DNA of 64,000 bases. Origin: Flavobacteriales bacterium (lineage in GTDB: Bacteria > Bacteroidota > Bacteroidia > Flavobacteriales_F > PHOS-HE28). A model generated the notes under the pieces. The model saw nothing but the letters and a program-made list of their open reading frames with translations. It did not search any database and was not told where the DNA came from. Location of the stretch: positions 2,709,497-2,773,496 of the forward strand of contig CP129489.1 of assembly GCA_030584065.1 (NCBI GenBank), given 5' to 3'. Positions within the stretch are counted from its first letter, which is position 1. Each line of letters begins with the position of its first letter. This document shows positions 34,344 to 43,900 of this stretch, one piece after another. The translations under genes and the position numbers were made by a program.

Positions 34344-35483
34344 ATGAAGTTCGGCACCAAGGCCATCCACGCCGGCGTGGAACCCGACCCCTCCACCGGG
34401 GCCATCATGACGCCCATCTTCCAGACCAGCACCTACGTGCAGGCTGCGCCGGGGGACCACAAGGGCTACGAGTACAGCCGTACCCACAACCCTACCCGCA
34501 CCGCGCTGCAGAGCGCGCTGGCCGCGCTCGAGAACGCCACGCACGGCCTCTGCTTCAGCAGCGGCATGGCCAGCATCGATGCCATCGTCAAATTGCTGAA
34601 GCCCGGCGATGAGGTGGTGAGCACCAACGACCTCTACGGCGGCACCTACCGGCTCTTCACGAAGATCTTCGAGGGCTTCGGGGTGAAGTTCAGGTTCGTG
34701 GACATGGGCGACCTGAAGAACGTGGAGGCCGCCATGAGCCCGGCCACGCGGCTCATCTGGGCCGAGACGCCCACGAACCCGCTGTTGCGCATCATCGACA
34801 TCGCGGGCCTGAGCGCCATCGCCAGGAAGCACGGCTGCCTGCTGGGCGTGGACAACACCTTCGCCAGCCCCTACCTGCAGACGCCGCTCGACCTCGGCGC
34901 CGACATCGTGATGCACAGCGTGACCAAGTACCTGGGGGGCCACAGCGATGTGGTGATGGGCGCGCTCATCGTTAAGGATGCGCAGCTCGCCGAGCGCCTG
35001 GCCTTCATTCAGAACAGCAGCGGGGCCACCCCCGGTCCCATGGACTGCTTCCTGGTGCTCCGCGGCCTGAAGACGCTTCACCTGCGCATGCAGCGCCATT
35101 GCGAGAACGGCAAGGCCGTGGCCGAATGGCTGGTGAAGCACCCCAAGGTGGACAGGGTCTACTGGCCCGGCTTCGGCACGCACGCCAACCACGATGTGGC
35201 CAAGCGCCAGATGCGCGGCTTCGGCGGCATGATCAGCTTCACACTGAAGGGCGACGACATGGCCGATGCGACCAAGGTGCTGAGCAGCACCCGCCTGTTC
35301 TCGCTGGCCGAGAGCCTTGGGGGCGTGGAGTCGCTGCTGGGCCACCCTGCCAGCATGACGCACGCCAGCATCCCGCGCGAGGAGCGCCTCAGGAACGGCC
35401 TCGCCGACACGCTGATCCGCCTGAGCGTGGGCCTGGAGGACGCTGAGGACCTGATCGCCGACCTGGATCAGGCGCTTCGCTGA
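34344..35483 (+). CDS. Trans-sulfuration PLP enzyme (cystathionine gamma-synthase/lyase type)
   Basis: 379 residues, the usual length. KGYEYSRTHNPTRTALQSAL (about residues 39-58) and CFSSGMASIDAIV are conserved; the PLP Lys is in VMHSVTKYLGGHSDVVMG (about residues 195-212) and PLP contacts occur in GVDNTFASPYLQ. Cys/Met PLP family of fold type I. It could be a gamma-synthase, beta- or gamma-lyase or methionine gamma-lyase; sequence inspection does not decide. It lies 35 bp after the flippase-like gene with its own promoter box. Confidence 0.9.
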   Translation: MKFGTKAIHAGVEPDPSTGAIMTPIFQTSTYVQAAPGDHKGYEYSRTHNPTRTALQSALAALENATHGLCFSSGMASIDAIVKLLKPGDEVVSTNDLYGGTYRLFTKIFEGFGVKFRFVDMGDLKNVEAAMSPATRLIWAETPTNPLLRIIDIAGLSAIARKHGCLLGVDNTFASPYLQTPLDLGADIVMHSVTKYLGGHSDVVMGALIVKDAQLAERLAFIQNSSGATPGPMDCFLVLRGLKTLHLRMQRHCENGKAVAEWLVKHPKVDRVYWPGFGTHANHDVAKRQMRGFGGMISFTLKGDDMADATKVLSSTRLFSLAESLGGVESLLGHPASMTHASIPREERLRNGLADTLIRLSVGLEDAEDLIADLDQALR

Positions 35484-35512
35484 CCGGTTGCCGCCCCCGG
35501 TCGCGCCCGTGG

Positions 35513-35520
35513 TAGCTTGC
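35513..35520 (+). promoter_or_regulatory. Promoter box of the PPK2 gene (TAGCTTGC)
   Basis: TAnnTTGC variant with 4 bp to the ATG. Confidence 0.35.
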
Positions 35521-35524
35521 TCCC

Positions 35525-36415
35525 ATGAAGAGCCTGCTGCATGATGCGCGCTTCGCCGTGGAGCGCCCCGGTGCCTTTCGTCTGAAGGACCATGTTACGG
35601 ACCTTCCCACGGACGAGGACAAGAAGGAGCTGAAGGCCCGCCTGGAGAAGGACAAAGAGCGCATCGCGGACCTTCAGGAGCTGCTGTACGCTTCAGGGAG
35701 CCATGCCGTGCTCCTCATCTTCCAGGCGATGGATGCCGCCGGCAAGGACAGCTGCATCCGCCACGTGATGAGCGGAGTGAATCCGCAAGGCGTGCGCGTA
35801 TGGAGCTTCAAGGCGCCGAGCTCGCTCGAGCGCAGCCACGATTTCCTCTGGCGGCACTACCAAGCCGTTCCCGAGCGCGGACACATCGGCATCCACAACC
35901 GGTCGCACTACGAGGAAGTGCTCGTCACCCGCGTCCACCCGGAGTTCATCCTCGGGCAGCGCATACCCGGCATCCGCACTGCGAAGGACATCGGGGAGGC
36001 ATTCTGGGAAGACCGGTACGCAGCCATCCGGTCGTGGGAAAAGCAACTGGCGGACAGCGGAACGGCGGTGATGAAGTTCTACCTCCACATGAGCAGGCGC
36101 GTGCAGAAGGAGCGCTTCCTGGAGCGCATCGAGGACCCCGCCAAGAAATGGAAGTTCAACGCCGGTGATGTCAAGGAGCGCGCACACTGGGAGACCTACA
36201 TGAACGCCTACGAGCAGGCCATCGGCGCCACCGCAGCGCCGCATGCGCCATGGTACATCGTCCCCGCCGATGAGCAATGGGAGAGCCGTGCCATGGTCGG
36301 CCGGCTCATCCGGGAGCGGCTCGAGTCGCTGCGCCTCCAGCATCCGGTGCTCGACCGGGTCGCCGAGGAGCAACTGGCCACCGCGCGCGCGGCGCTCATG
36401 GCCGAGCGGCACTGA
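35525..36415 (+). CDS. PPK2-family polyphosphate kinase
   Basis: 296 residues, one PPK2 domain. Walker A-like FQAMDAAGKDSCIRHVMSGV (residues 65-84), GVRVWSFKAPS, and GHIGIHNRSHYEEVLVTRVH with Walker B-like residues. The family transfers phosphate between polyphosphate and nucleotides (ADP, GDP or AMP); class assignment needs alignment. A short charged N-terminus (about residues 20-55) precedes the domain. A strong hairpin follows. It suggests polyphosphate turnover but no particular lifestyle. Confidence 0.92.
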   Translation: MKSLLHDARFAVERPGAFRLKDHVTDLPTDEDKKELKARLEKDKERIADLQELLYASGSHAVLLIFQAMDAAGKDSCIRHVMSGVNPQGVRVWSFKAPSSLERSHDFLWRHYQAVPERGHIGIHNRSHYEEVLVTRVHPEFILGQRIPGIRTAKDIGEAFWEDRYAAIRSWEKQLADSGTAVMKFYLHMSRRVQKERFLERIEDPAKKWKFNAGDVKERAHWETYMNAYEQAIGATAAPHAPWYIVPADEQWESRAMVGRLIRERLESLRLQHPVLDRVAEEQLATARAALMAERH

Positions 36416-36422
36416 TGCCCAA

Positions 36423-36466
36423 GCGCGTCTGGAGGCGCCAGCGGATGCGGACGCCTCCAGGCGCGC
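36423..36466. terminator. Bidirectional hairpin terminator between the PPK2 gene and the DUF4345-like gene
   Basis: A 15-bp stem (GCGCGTCTGGAGGCG / CGCCTCCAGGCGCGC, one G-T wobble) with a loop of about 14 nt, between convergent stops at 36415 and 36470. Confidence 0.65.
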
Positions 36467-36469
36467 GGC

Positions 36470-36895
36470 CTAGGTCAGTGAATAGGCAGCGCGCTGCGCC
36501 TGGCGGCCCATGAGCGCGTAGACCGTGAACGACGCGGCACACAGCACCGCTTCGATCACCAGCCACTGACTGCCGAAGTCGCCGAGCGCGCCTTCCATGC
36601 GGATGGTGATGAGCCGCGAGAGCGCGTACATCCCCCAGAGCACGCCGAGGAAGCCCATGGCCTCGCGCCGATGCCGGCGCGCCAGCGTCAGCAGCACTAC
36701 CAGGAGCGTGGCGCCCACCCCGCCGTATACGCCGCGGATGGAGCTGTAAGCATCGGTGGTGCCCAGATCGACCTGCACCAGGTCCATCACGGCCTGCGGG
36801 TCCATGAAGGCCATTGCGCTCACCGCACCCACGCCGAGCGCGGAGATGCCGACCAGCGACCAGGCCGCTGCATCAAGGATTCGATTCGTTCTCAT
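36470..36895 (-). CDS. DUF4345-like small membrane protein
   Basis: 141 residues with four membrane helices (about 13-32, 58-78, 82-100 and 110-130). The family pattern SSIRGVYGGVGATLLVVL sits before the second helix, and a short loop after it holds RRHRREAMGF. DUF4345 is a Bacteroidota and Proteobacteria membrane family of unknown role; the assignment is by recollected pattern. MRTNRILD was chosen as the start, and a TACGTTTG box lies 21 bp upstream. Confidence 0.75.
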   Translation of the reverse strand: MRTNRILDAAAWSLVGISALGVGAVSAMAFMDPQAVMDLVQVDLGTTDAYSSIRGVYGGVGATLLVVLLTLARRHRREAMGFLGVLWGMYALSRLITIRMEGALGDFGSQWLVIEAVLCAASFTVYALMGRQAQRAAYSLT

Positions 36896-36916
36896 CGTTG
36901 TTCGTTTTGATGGGCG

Positions 36917-36924
36917 CAAACGTA
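36917..36924 (-). promoter_or_regulatory. Promoter box of the DUF4345-like gene (TACGTTTG)
   Basis: Exact TAnnTTTG match, 21 bp before the ATG. Confidence 0.55.
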
Positions 36925-37027
36925 TCGGGGTGCCCTGCGGGGGGCGCTTGATGTGCATCAAGAACCGGCGGGGCCATCCGCTGCATCGGCCCTCCGATGG
37001 CGGGATGCACGGCCGGGTGCAGCGGCC

Positions 37028-37035
37028 TATTTTCG
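37028..37035 (+). promoter_or_regulatory. Promoter box of aspS (TATTTTCG)
   Basis: TAnnTTCG variant identical to the udk box, 18 bp before the ATG. Confidence 0.5.
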
Positions 37036-37053
37036 CGACCCGTTCCCCGCTCC

Positions 37054-38805
37054 ATGTACCGTACCCACACCTGCGGCGAGCTCCGCCTCTCTGACGCCGG
37101 AACCACCGTGACCCTGGCCGGATGGGTCCAGCGCGCCCGCGACCTGGGCGGCATGACCTTCGTGGACCTGCGCGACCGCTTCGGCATCACCCAGCTCGGC
37201 TTCAACATGGAGCGCGACAAAGGGCTGTGTGAGCAGGCCCGCCAGCTGGGCCGCGAGTTCGTGGTGCAGGCCACCGGCACTGTGCGCGAGCGCGAGAGCA
37301 AGAATGCCAACATCCCCACCGGCGAGATCGAGCTCATCGTCACCGAACTGAAGGTGCTCAACGCCGCCAAAACGCCGCCCTTCACCATCGAGGAGGAAAC
37401 CGACGGCGGCGATGAGCTGCGGATGAAGTACCGCTACCTCGACCTGCGCCGCGCCAGCGTGCGCCGCAACTTCGAACTACGCCACCGCATGGCCATCGAG
37501 GTGCGCAACTACCTCAGCGCACAGCACTTCCTGGAGGTGGAGACCCCCGTGCTGATCAAGAGCACGCCCGAAGGAGCCCGCGATTTCGTGGTGCCCAGCC
37601 GCATGCACCAAGGCGAGTTCTACGCGCTGCCGCAGAGCCCGCAGACCTTCAAGCAGCTGCTGATGGTGGCCGGCTTTGACCGCTACTTCCAGATCGTGAA
37701 GTGCTTCCGCGACGAGGACCTGCGCCAGGACCGGCAGCCTGAGTTCACGCAGATCGACTGCGAGATGGCCTTCGTGGAACAGGAAGACATCCTGAACACC
37801 TTCGAGGGCATGGCCAAGCACCTGTTCAAGGCCATCCACGGGGTCGAGTTCAACGCGCCCTTCCCTCGCATGAGCTTCGATGAGGCGATGCGGAGCTACG
37901 GCTGCGACAAGCCCGACCTGCGCTTCGGGATGAAGTTCCACGAGCTGAACGACCTCGTGCAGGGCAAGGGCTTCAAGGTGTTCGACGAGGCCGAGCTGGT
38001 GGTGGGCATCAACGCCGAGGGCTGCGCGGGCTGGAGCCGCAAACAGACCGACGCGCTCATCGACTTCGTGAAGCGCCCGCAGGTCGGCGCCACGGGCATC
38101 GTATTCGTGAAGTGGACCGAAGAGGGCCTGAAGAGCACGGTGGACAAGTTCTACACGCCCGAGCACCTGCAGCGCTGGGCGGAGTGCTTCGGCATGCAAC
38201 AGGGCGATCTGCTGTGCATCATGGCCGGCAAGTTGGACAAGACCCGCAAGCAACTGAACGAGCTGCGCCTGCACCTCGGCGACCTGCTGAAGCTCCGCGA
38301 CCCCAAGGTCTTCAAGCCGCTGTGGGTGGTCGATTTCCCCTTGCTGGAGCAGGACGAAGAGACGGGCCGCTGGCACGCCATGCACCACCCCTTCACGGCG
38401 CCGAAGCCCGAGGACGCGCAGAAGCTCTTCGACCAGCAGGACCTCGGCAGCGTGCGCGCCAACGCCTACGACCTGGTGATCAACGGCACCGAGATCGGCG
38501 GTGGCAGCATCCGCATCCACGACCGCGCCATGCAGGAGGCCATGTTCCGCGTGCTGGGCTTCATCGATGAGGACGCCCGCTACAAGTTCGGCTTCCTGAT
38601 GGACGCCTTCGAGTACGGCGCTCCTCCGCACGGCGGCGCGGCCTTCGGCTTCGACCGCTGGGTGAGCCTCTTCGGCCACCGCACGGACATCCGGGAGTTC
38701 ATCGCCTTTCCGAAGAACAATGCGGGCAGGGATGTGATGATCGACGCGCCGAGCCGGATCGATGACGAGCAGCTCACGGAGCTGGGCATCCACCTGAAAG
38801 CCTGA
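37054..38805 (+). CDS. aspS: Aspartyl-tRNA synthetase
   Basis: 583 residues, typical of the bacterial enzyme. The OB-fold anticodon domain comes first ([32 protein letters not shown]). The class II core has [18 protein letters not shown], the GAD insertion spans about residues 285-430 and [19 protein letters not shown] is motif 3. It charges tRNA-Asp. It heads a run with a deaminase, a small membrane protein and an MtfA-like peptidase, spaced by 12, 1 and 45 bp. Confidence 0.96.
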   Translation: MYRTHTCGELRLSDAGTTVTLAGWVQRARDLGGMTFVDLRDRFGITQLGFNMERDKGLCEQARQLGREFVVQATGTVRERESKNANIPTGEIELIVTELKVLNAAKTPPFTIEEETDGGDELRMKYRYLDLRRASVRRNFELRHRMAIEVRNYLSAQHFLEVETPVLIKSTPEGARDFVVPSRMHQGEFYALPQSPQTFKQLLMVAGFDRYFQIVKCFRDEDLRQDRQPEFTQIDCEMAFVEQEDILNTFEGMAKHLFKAIHGVEFNAPFPRMSFDEAMRSYGCDKPDLRFGMKFHELNDLVQGKGFKVFDEAELVVGINAEGCAGWSRKQTDALIDFVKRPQVGATGIVFVKWTEEGLKSTVDKFYTPEHLQRWAECFGMQQGDLLCIMAGKLDKTRKQLNELRLHLGDLLKLRDPKVFKPLWVVDFPLLEQDEETGRWHAMHHPFTAPKPEDAQKLFDQQDLGSVRANAYDLVINGTEIGGGSIRIHDRAMQEAMFRVLGFIDEDARYKFGFLMDAFEYGAPPHGGAAFGFDRWVSLFGHRTDIREFIAFPKNNAGRDVMIDAPSRIDDEQLTELGIHLKA

Positions 38806-38817
38806 ACTTCGGTCACC

Positions 38818-39294
38818 ATGACAGGGACCGACGAGCATTTCCTGCGTGAGGCCATCGCCCTGGCCCGAGCCGGCATGGACCGCAACGACGGCGGTCCCTT
38901 CGGCTGCGTGATCGTGAAGGACGGCGTCATCATCGGCCGGGGCAACAATCGGGTGACCAGCAGCAACGACCCCACGGCGCACGCCGAGGTGTTGGCCATC
39001 CGCGAAGCATGCCGGGCGCTTGGCTCCTTCCAGCTCGAAGGCTGCACGCTCTACACCAGCTGCGAGCCCTGCCCCATGTGCCTGGGCGCCATCTATTGGG
39101 CCCGGCCGGACCGCGTGGTGTACGCAGGCACCCGTGCGGATGCCGCCGATGCGGGCTTCGATGACCAGCTGATCTACGACGAGCTGCCGCTGCCGCCCGG
39201 AGATCGGCGCCTGCCGATGCTGACGATGCTGCGCGAGGAGGCGCTTCCGGTCTTTGAAGCGTGGAAGGCGAAGCCGGACAAGACCGCTTATTGA
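38818..39294 (+). CDS. Nucleoside/guanine deaminase of the cytidine deaminase family
   Basis: 158 residues. Zinc site: THAEVLAIREA (H and catalytic E, about residues 45-50), then CEPCPMCLGAIYWAR (about residues 81-95). C-terminal DDQLIYDELPL resembles guanine deaminase of the COG0590 family rather than TadA. It would release ammonia from guanine; the substrate is tentative. It begins 12 bp after aspS. Confidence 0.85.
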   Translation: MTGTDEHFLREAIALARAGMDRNDGGPFGCVIVKDGVIIGRGNNRVTSSNDPTAHAEVLAIREACRALGSFQLEGCTLYTSCEPCPMCLGAIYWARPDRVVYAGTRADAADAGFDDQLIYDELPLPPGDRRLPMLTMLREEALPVFEAWKAKPDKTAY

Positions 39295-39295
39295 G

Positions 39296-39721
39296 ATGCT
39301 CCCGGAACAGGAAGTCCGTTCGCTGCGCATCCTGCACATGGCCCTGATCACGGGATGCGCGCTCTTCCTTGCGGTCGCCTCGCAGTTCGCTGCGCGCGCA
39401 CCCGGCATGGAAGGGCTGGCGACCGCCTTCCTCGCGGTCGGTGTGGTGTCCATGGGCCTGATCGTCCTTTCCTTCCTCCTCTTCAGGCGGCGCATGCGAA
39501 TGGGCATCGACCCCTCCCTCCCCGAGGGCTCCTCCGCGCTCCGCACAGCCCTGATCCTCCATTGGGCACTGATTGAAGCCCCCTGCATGCTGAACACCGT
39601 GCTCTACCTGCTCACGGACTCCTTTGCCCACGCCGTGCTCGCCGCCTCCGGACTCTTCGTCCTAGTTGGACGGGCACCGACCGAAACCCGCTTCCTGCGC
39701 TGGACGATGCCGACCGGCTGA
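39296..39721 (+). CDS. Small membrane protein, unknown
   Basis: 141 residues with four membrane helices (about 9-28, 38-58, 80-100 and 105-124). It starts 1 bp after the deaminase stop and ends 45 bp before the MtfA-like gene, so it is probably co-transcribed. The pattern RALRTALILHWALIEAPC-like (here SALRTALILHWALIEAPC) in the third helix region is the only distinctive feature. No family recognised. Confidence 0.7.
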   Translation: MLPEQEVRSLRILHMALITGCALFLAVASQFAARAPGMEGLATAFLAVGVVSMGLIVLSFLLFRRRMRMGIDPSLPEGSSALRTALILHWALIEAPCMLNTVLYLLTDSFAHAVLAASGLFVLVGRAPTETRFLRWTMPTG

Positions 39722-39766
39722 TCCATGGCGACCCTGCGGAAGCGCCCTCGATCCTGACAAGGCAAG

Positions 39767-40528
39767 GTGGAACTACTCCTGATCATCCTGCTCATTGCCG
39801 TGGCATATGCGCTGCTGCGCGATGAAAAGAAGGGCAGCCGTGCGCTGCGCACCGTGCTTTCCCCGGGCCACAGGGCCATCCTGGCCAGGTACGCCATTCA
39901 GTACCAGCGCCTCGACGCAGCCGGCAGGGAGCGCATGGAGCGCATCACCGCCTCCTTCCTCCAGGAGAAGGACTGGATCGGCGCGGGGATCAAGGTGGAG
40001 GAGGAGATGAAGGTGATGATCAGCGCATGCGCCGCGCAGCTGCTCATGGGCTACCCGGACCTGGTGCTCGCGCACTTCGAGCGGATCGTGGTCTACCCTG
40101 ACACCTACCGCTCACCCAAGACCGGGCGCATGCACCAGGGCGAGGTGCGCCCGCGGCCGGGCATCATCATCATCAGCTGGGAGGACTTCGTCCACGGCTA
40201 TGCGCACAGCCGCGATGCGCACAACGTAGGCCTCCACGAGTTGGCCCATGCCCTCTGGTTCGAGAATGCCATCGAGAACGACGAGCACCGGTTCCTCGAC
40301 GGTGCGGCACTGGTCCATTGGCAACGCCAGGCTTCGGAGCATGTGGCGCGGATCAAGCGAGGCGAGCCCCACTACTTCCGCGACTACGCCGGCACCAACC
40401 AAGCGGAGTTCTTCGCCGTGGCGGTGGAGTACTTTTTCGAGCAGCCGAAGGACTTCCGCACTGCCGAGCCCGGGCTGTACGCCACCCTCTCGCAGCTGCT
40501 GAAGCAGGACCCGGCGTCGGTGGGCTAG
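39767..40528 (+). CDS. MtfA-like zinc-dependent peptidase (M90)
   Basis: 253 residues from a GTG start. An N-terminal hydrophobic stretch (ELLLIILLIAVAYALL) could anchor it in the membrane, unlike E. coli MtfA. The zinc site is HELAHALWFENA (about residues 156-167), and the third ligand is probably in EFFAVAVEYFF (about residues 211-221). M90 peptidases bind Mlc in enterics; no such partner is expected here. Last gene of the aspS run; a GC-rich hairpin follows. Confidence 0.85.
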   Translation: MELLLIILLIAVAYALLRDEKKGSRALRTVLSPGHRAILARYAIQYQRLDAAGRERMERITASFLQEKDWIGAGIKVEEEMKVMISACAAQLLMGYPDLVLAHFERIVVYPDTYRSPKTGRMHQGEVRPRPGIIIISWEDFVHGYAHSRDAHNVGLHELAHALWFENAIENDEHRFLDGAALVHWQRQASEHVARIKRGEPHYFRDYAGTNQAEFFAVAVEYFFEQPKDFRTAEPGLYATLSQLLKQDPASVG

Positions 40529-40548
40529 CCTGCCCGGCCGGGCAAGGC
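40528..40548 (+). terminator. Weak candidate terminator after the MtfA-like gene
   Basis: A self-complementary TGCCCGG / CCGGGCA stem extended by GCC / GGC with one bulged A, followed by CCCCCTTTCC. The T-run is short, so confidence is limited. Confidence 0.4.
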
Positions 40549-40672
40549 CCCCTTTCCTGATGGCCCGACTCCGCACCGGATGAGGGGCCAGGGCTTCCTG
40601 CATCGCGCGCATTCCCCGCCCGCGGGCCCGTGCGGGACAGGCTTCCCGCACCGGTCGGCCCTGCGGAAATGA

Positions 40673-40698
40673 CGAAGCCCCGCTCGCGCGGGGCTTCG
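40673..40698 (-). terminator. Terminator downstream of tRNA-Gln
   Basis: Perfect 11-bp stem CGAAGCCCCGC / GCGGGGCTTCG with loop TCGC, then TCATTTCC on the minus strand. It starts 12 bp after the tRNA end. Confidence 0.65.
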
Positions 40699-40709
40699 TA
40701 CTCTCGGAG

Positions 40710-40782
40710 TTGGCCGACCAGGGCTCGAACCTGGACTCTTCTGAACCAAAATCAGACGTGTTGCCAGTTACACCATCGGCCA
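40710..40782 (-). tRNA. tRNA-Gln(TTG)
   Basis: A complete cloverleaf on the minus strand: acceptor TGGCCGA / TCGGCCA with discriminator A, anticodon loop TTTTGGT with anticodon TTG, and T-arm CCAGGTTCGAGCCCTGG. The CCA end is not encoded (CTC follows), unlike tRNA-Ser at 3882-3971. Confidence 0.94.
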
Positions 40783-40913
40783 TCGCTGGTGCCGCTGCCC
40801 ACCTTGCGGCGGGCTTTGGCCGGTTGCGAGGGGGATGCCCCGCCCCCGGCCAAAAGCGCGGCGAAATTAACAAGATCCAACACACCATGGCCAGGCCCCC
40901 GGAATCACTTTGA

Positions 40914-40921
40914 TACTTTCG
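40914..40921 (+). promoter_or_regulatory. Promoter box of the GT117 gene (TACTTTCG)
   Basis: TAnnTTCG variant, 23 bp before the ATG at 40945. Confidence 0.5.
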
Positions 40922-40944
40922 CCACTTTCCGAGACGCCCGCTCC

Positions 40945-43900
40945 ATGGACTACAAGAAGCTGAACATCATCACCGGCTGGGTGGTGTTCCTGGTCGCCGC
41001 CTGGACCTACATCTCCACCATCGAGCCCACGGCCAGCTTCTGGGATTGCGGGGAGTTCATCGCCACGGCGTACAAGCTGGAGGTGGGCCATCCGCCCGGC
41101 GCCCCGTTGTTCATGATCCTGGGCCGGGTGGCCAGCGCCTTCGTGAGCCCGGAGAACGTGCCGGTGGCCATGAACATCCTGAGCGCCCTGGCCAGCGCCT
41201 TCACCATCCTCTTCCTCTTCTGGAGCATCACCCACATGGCCCACAAGCTGGCCACGCGCGACGGCCGGGCGCTCACCAGCGGAGCAGTGGCGGCCATCCT
41301 GGGCAGCGGCATCGTGGGGGCGCTGGCCTACACCTGGAGCGACAGCTTCTGGTTCAGTGCCGTGGAGGGCGAGGTATACGCCCTTTCCAGCTTCTTCACC
41401 GCCATCGTGTTCTGGGCCATCCTCAAGTGGGAGAGCGTGGCCGATGAGGCCCACAACATCCGCTGGCTCATCCTCATCGCCTACCTCATGGGGCTGAGCA
41501 TCGGCGTGCACCTGCTCAACCTGCTCTGCATCCCGGCAATCGCTTTCGTCTACTACTTCAAGCGCTACCCGGTCAGCACCAAGGGCGTGGCCGTCACCTT
41601 CGTGGTCTCCGCTGTCATCCTGGGGGCCATCCAGGCCGTCATCATCCCGGGCATCGTGCAGGTGGCCGGCAAGTTCGAGCTGCTCTTCGTCAACGACTTC
41701 GGGCTGCCGTTCAACTCCGGCGTGCTGTTCTACGCCCTGCTGATCATCACGCTGCTGGTGATGGGCATCCGCTGGACCCAGCAGCGCGGGCTCGTGCTCT
41801 GGAACACGGTGATCCTGGGCGTGAGCGTGATCCTGGTGGGCTACAGCACCTATGCCATGATCGTGGTGCGCAGCGTGGCCAACCCGCCCATCGACGAGAA
41901 CAACCCGGAGAACGTCTTCAACCTGCTGAGCTACCTGAACCGCGAACAATACGGCGACCGGCCCCTGCTGATCGGCCAGTTCTGGGACAGCCCCTATGCC
42001 AATGAGCGCAAGGACGGCACGCCGGTGCACACCGCCACCTATCTCGTGCAGAAGGGCGGCCGCACGGTGCAGCGGTTCTACGACCGTTGGAGCGCCAACC
42101 ACTTCGCGGAGCTCAATCCAGGCCACGAGGTGAAGCACGAGTACATCGTGACGGACCCGCGGAAGGGGACGGAGATCGTCTACGACCCGCAGTTCACCAT
42201 GCTCTTCCCGCGCATGTACAGCAGCCAGGCCAGCCATGTGCAGGCCTACAAGAGCTGGAGCGAGTTCAAGGGCGTGCCCATGCGCGGCACCGACCGGCAG
42301 GGCAAGCCCACGCGCATCTACAAGCCCACGCAGGCGGAGAACTTCCGCTTCTTCATGGCCTACCAGCTCGATTGGATGTACTGGCGCTACTTCATGTGGA
42401 ACTTCGCCGGGCGCCAGAACGATGTGCAGGGCAGCGGCAACATCATGGACGGCAACTGGCTCACGGGCATCAAGGCCATCGATGCCGAGCGCCTCGGCAA
42501 CCAGGACACCCTGCCCAGCAGCATGACCCGCAACAAGGGCTTCAACCGCTACTACCTGCTGCCGCTCATCCTTGGCCTCATCGGCTTCGTATACCAGCTG
42601 CTTCGGCACGGGCGAGACTGGAGCGTGGTGATGCTGCTCTTCTTCTTCACGGGCGTGGCCATCGTCATCTACCTCAACCAGACGCCCTACCAGCCACGCG
42701 AGCGCGACTACGCCTACGTCGGCTCGTTCTATGCCTTCGCCATCTGGATCGGCCTGGGGGTCTTCGCCCTCTATGAGGCGGCGCGTTCCATCTCCGTGCG
42801 CGACCTCGGGGTCGTCGCCGCCAGTGCGCTCGGCCTCGGGGCCTTGAAGTACCTGGTGGAGGGCCTCGCGTCCGATGGGCATGCGGTGTCATACATCCTC
42901 TTCTTCATGGCCCTTGTAGGCGTCGGCGCGGTTGCATGCTTCGTCCTGCTCGGGAAGGCGCTGCGCGCGGACCTTGCCCACGGTGTGCTGGCCACGCTGG
43001 TGGGGCTGGCCGTGCCGGCCGTGATGGTGGCCGACGGCTGGGACGACCATGACCGCAGCAACCGGACCCCTGCGCGCGACCTGGCGAGCGACTACCTGGA
43101 AAGCTGCGCGCCTAATGCCATCCTCTTCACCAATGGCGATAACGACACCTTCCCGCTGTGGTACGCCCAGGAGGTGGAGGGTATCCGCACCGACGTGCGC
43201 GTGGTGAACCTCAGCCTGCTCAACACCGACTGGTACATCGACCAGATGCGGCGGAAGGCCTACGAGAGCGACCCCGTCCCGTTCACGATACCGCCGGACA
43301 AGTACAGGCAAGGGACGCGCGATGCCGTCTACCTGGTGCCGCGCGATGAGAAGAGCCCGAACGTGATGGACCTGCGCAAGGCCATCGCCTATGCCATCGA
43401 CGACCGGAACCTGCAGCGCTCCGGCAACGACCGCTTCGCCTACATCCCCGCCGATGCCTTCTCCATACCGGTGAACCGCGCGCAGGTGCTGGCCAACGAC
43501 GTGGTTCCGCCCAAGGACACCGCACGGATCGAGGATGCCATCACCTGGCGCGTGGGCCGGTCGGCCGTGATGAAGAACCACTTCCTCGTGCTCGACCTCC
43601 TCGCGAACAACGACTGGTCGCGGCCCATCTACTTCGCGGTCACCACGGGGCCCGACAGCTACATCGGCTTGCAGGACCACTTCCAGCTGGAGGGCCTCAC
43701 GTACCGCGTGGTGCCCGTGTACACGCCGAGCGACCCGCGGACCGGCAGCCTCGGCTCCGTGGCGACCGACCGCATGTTCGAAACGGTGACCACCAAGTTC
43801 CGCTGGGGGAACATGGAAACCGAGGAGGACATCTACCTGGACGAGAACATCCTGCGGATGACCACCAACCTGCGGCTTCAGCTCAGTGCGCTCGCCGAGG

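Noticed and set aside
36975-37053. Search for Shine-Dalgarno sites before aspS and other strong genes
   Set aside because: No consistent AGGAGG-like pattern is seen; ribosome binding appears not to depend on it, as known for Bacteroidota, so none was annotated.
37477-39597. A 706-codon open frame on the minus strand, antisense to aspS and the deaminase
   Set aside because: aspS and the deaminase are unmistakable in the plus strand; the antisense frame is a high-GC artefact.
40867-42882. A 671-codon open frame antisense to the GT117 gene
   Set aside because: His/Val/Glu-rich and without membrane helices or motifs; the plus-strand frame has the DUF2723 signature.
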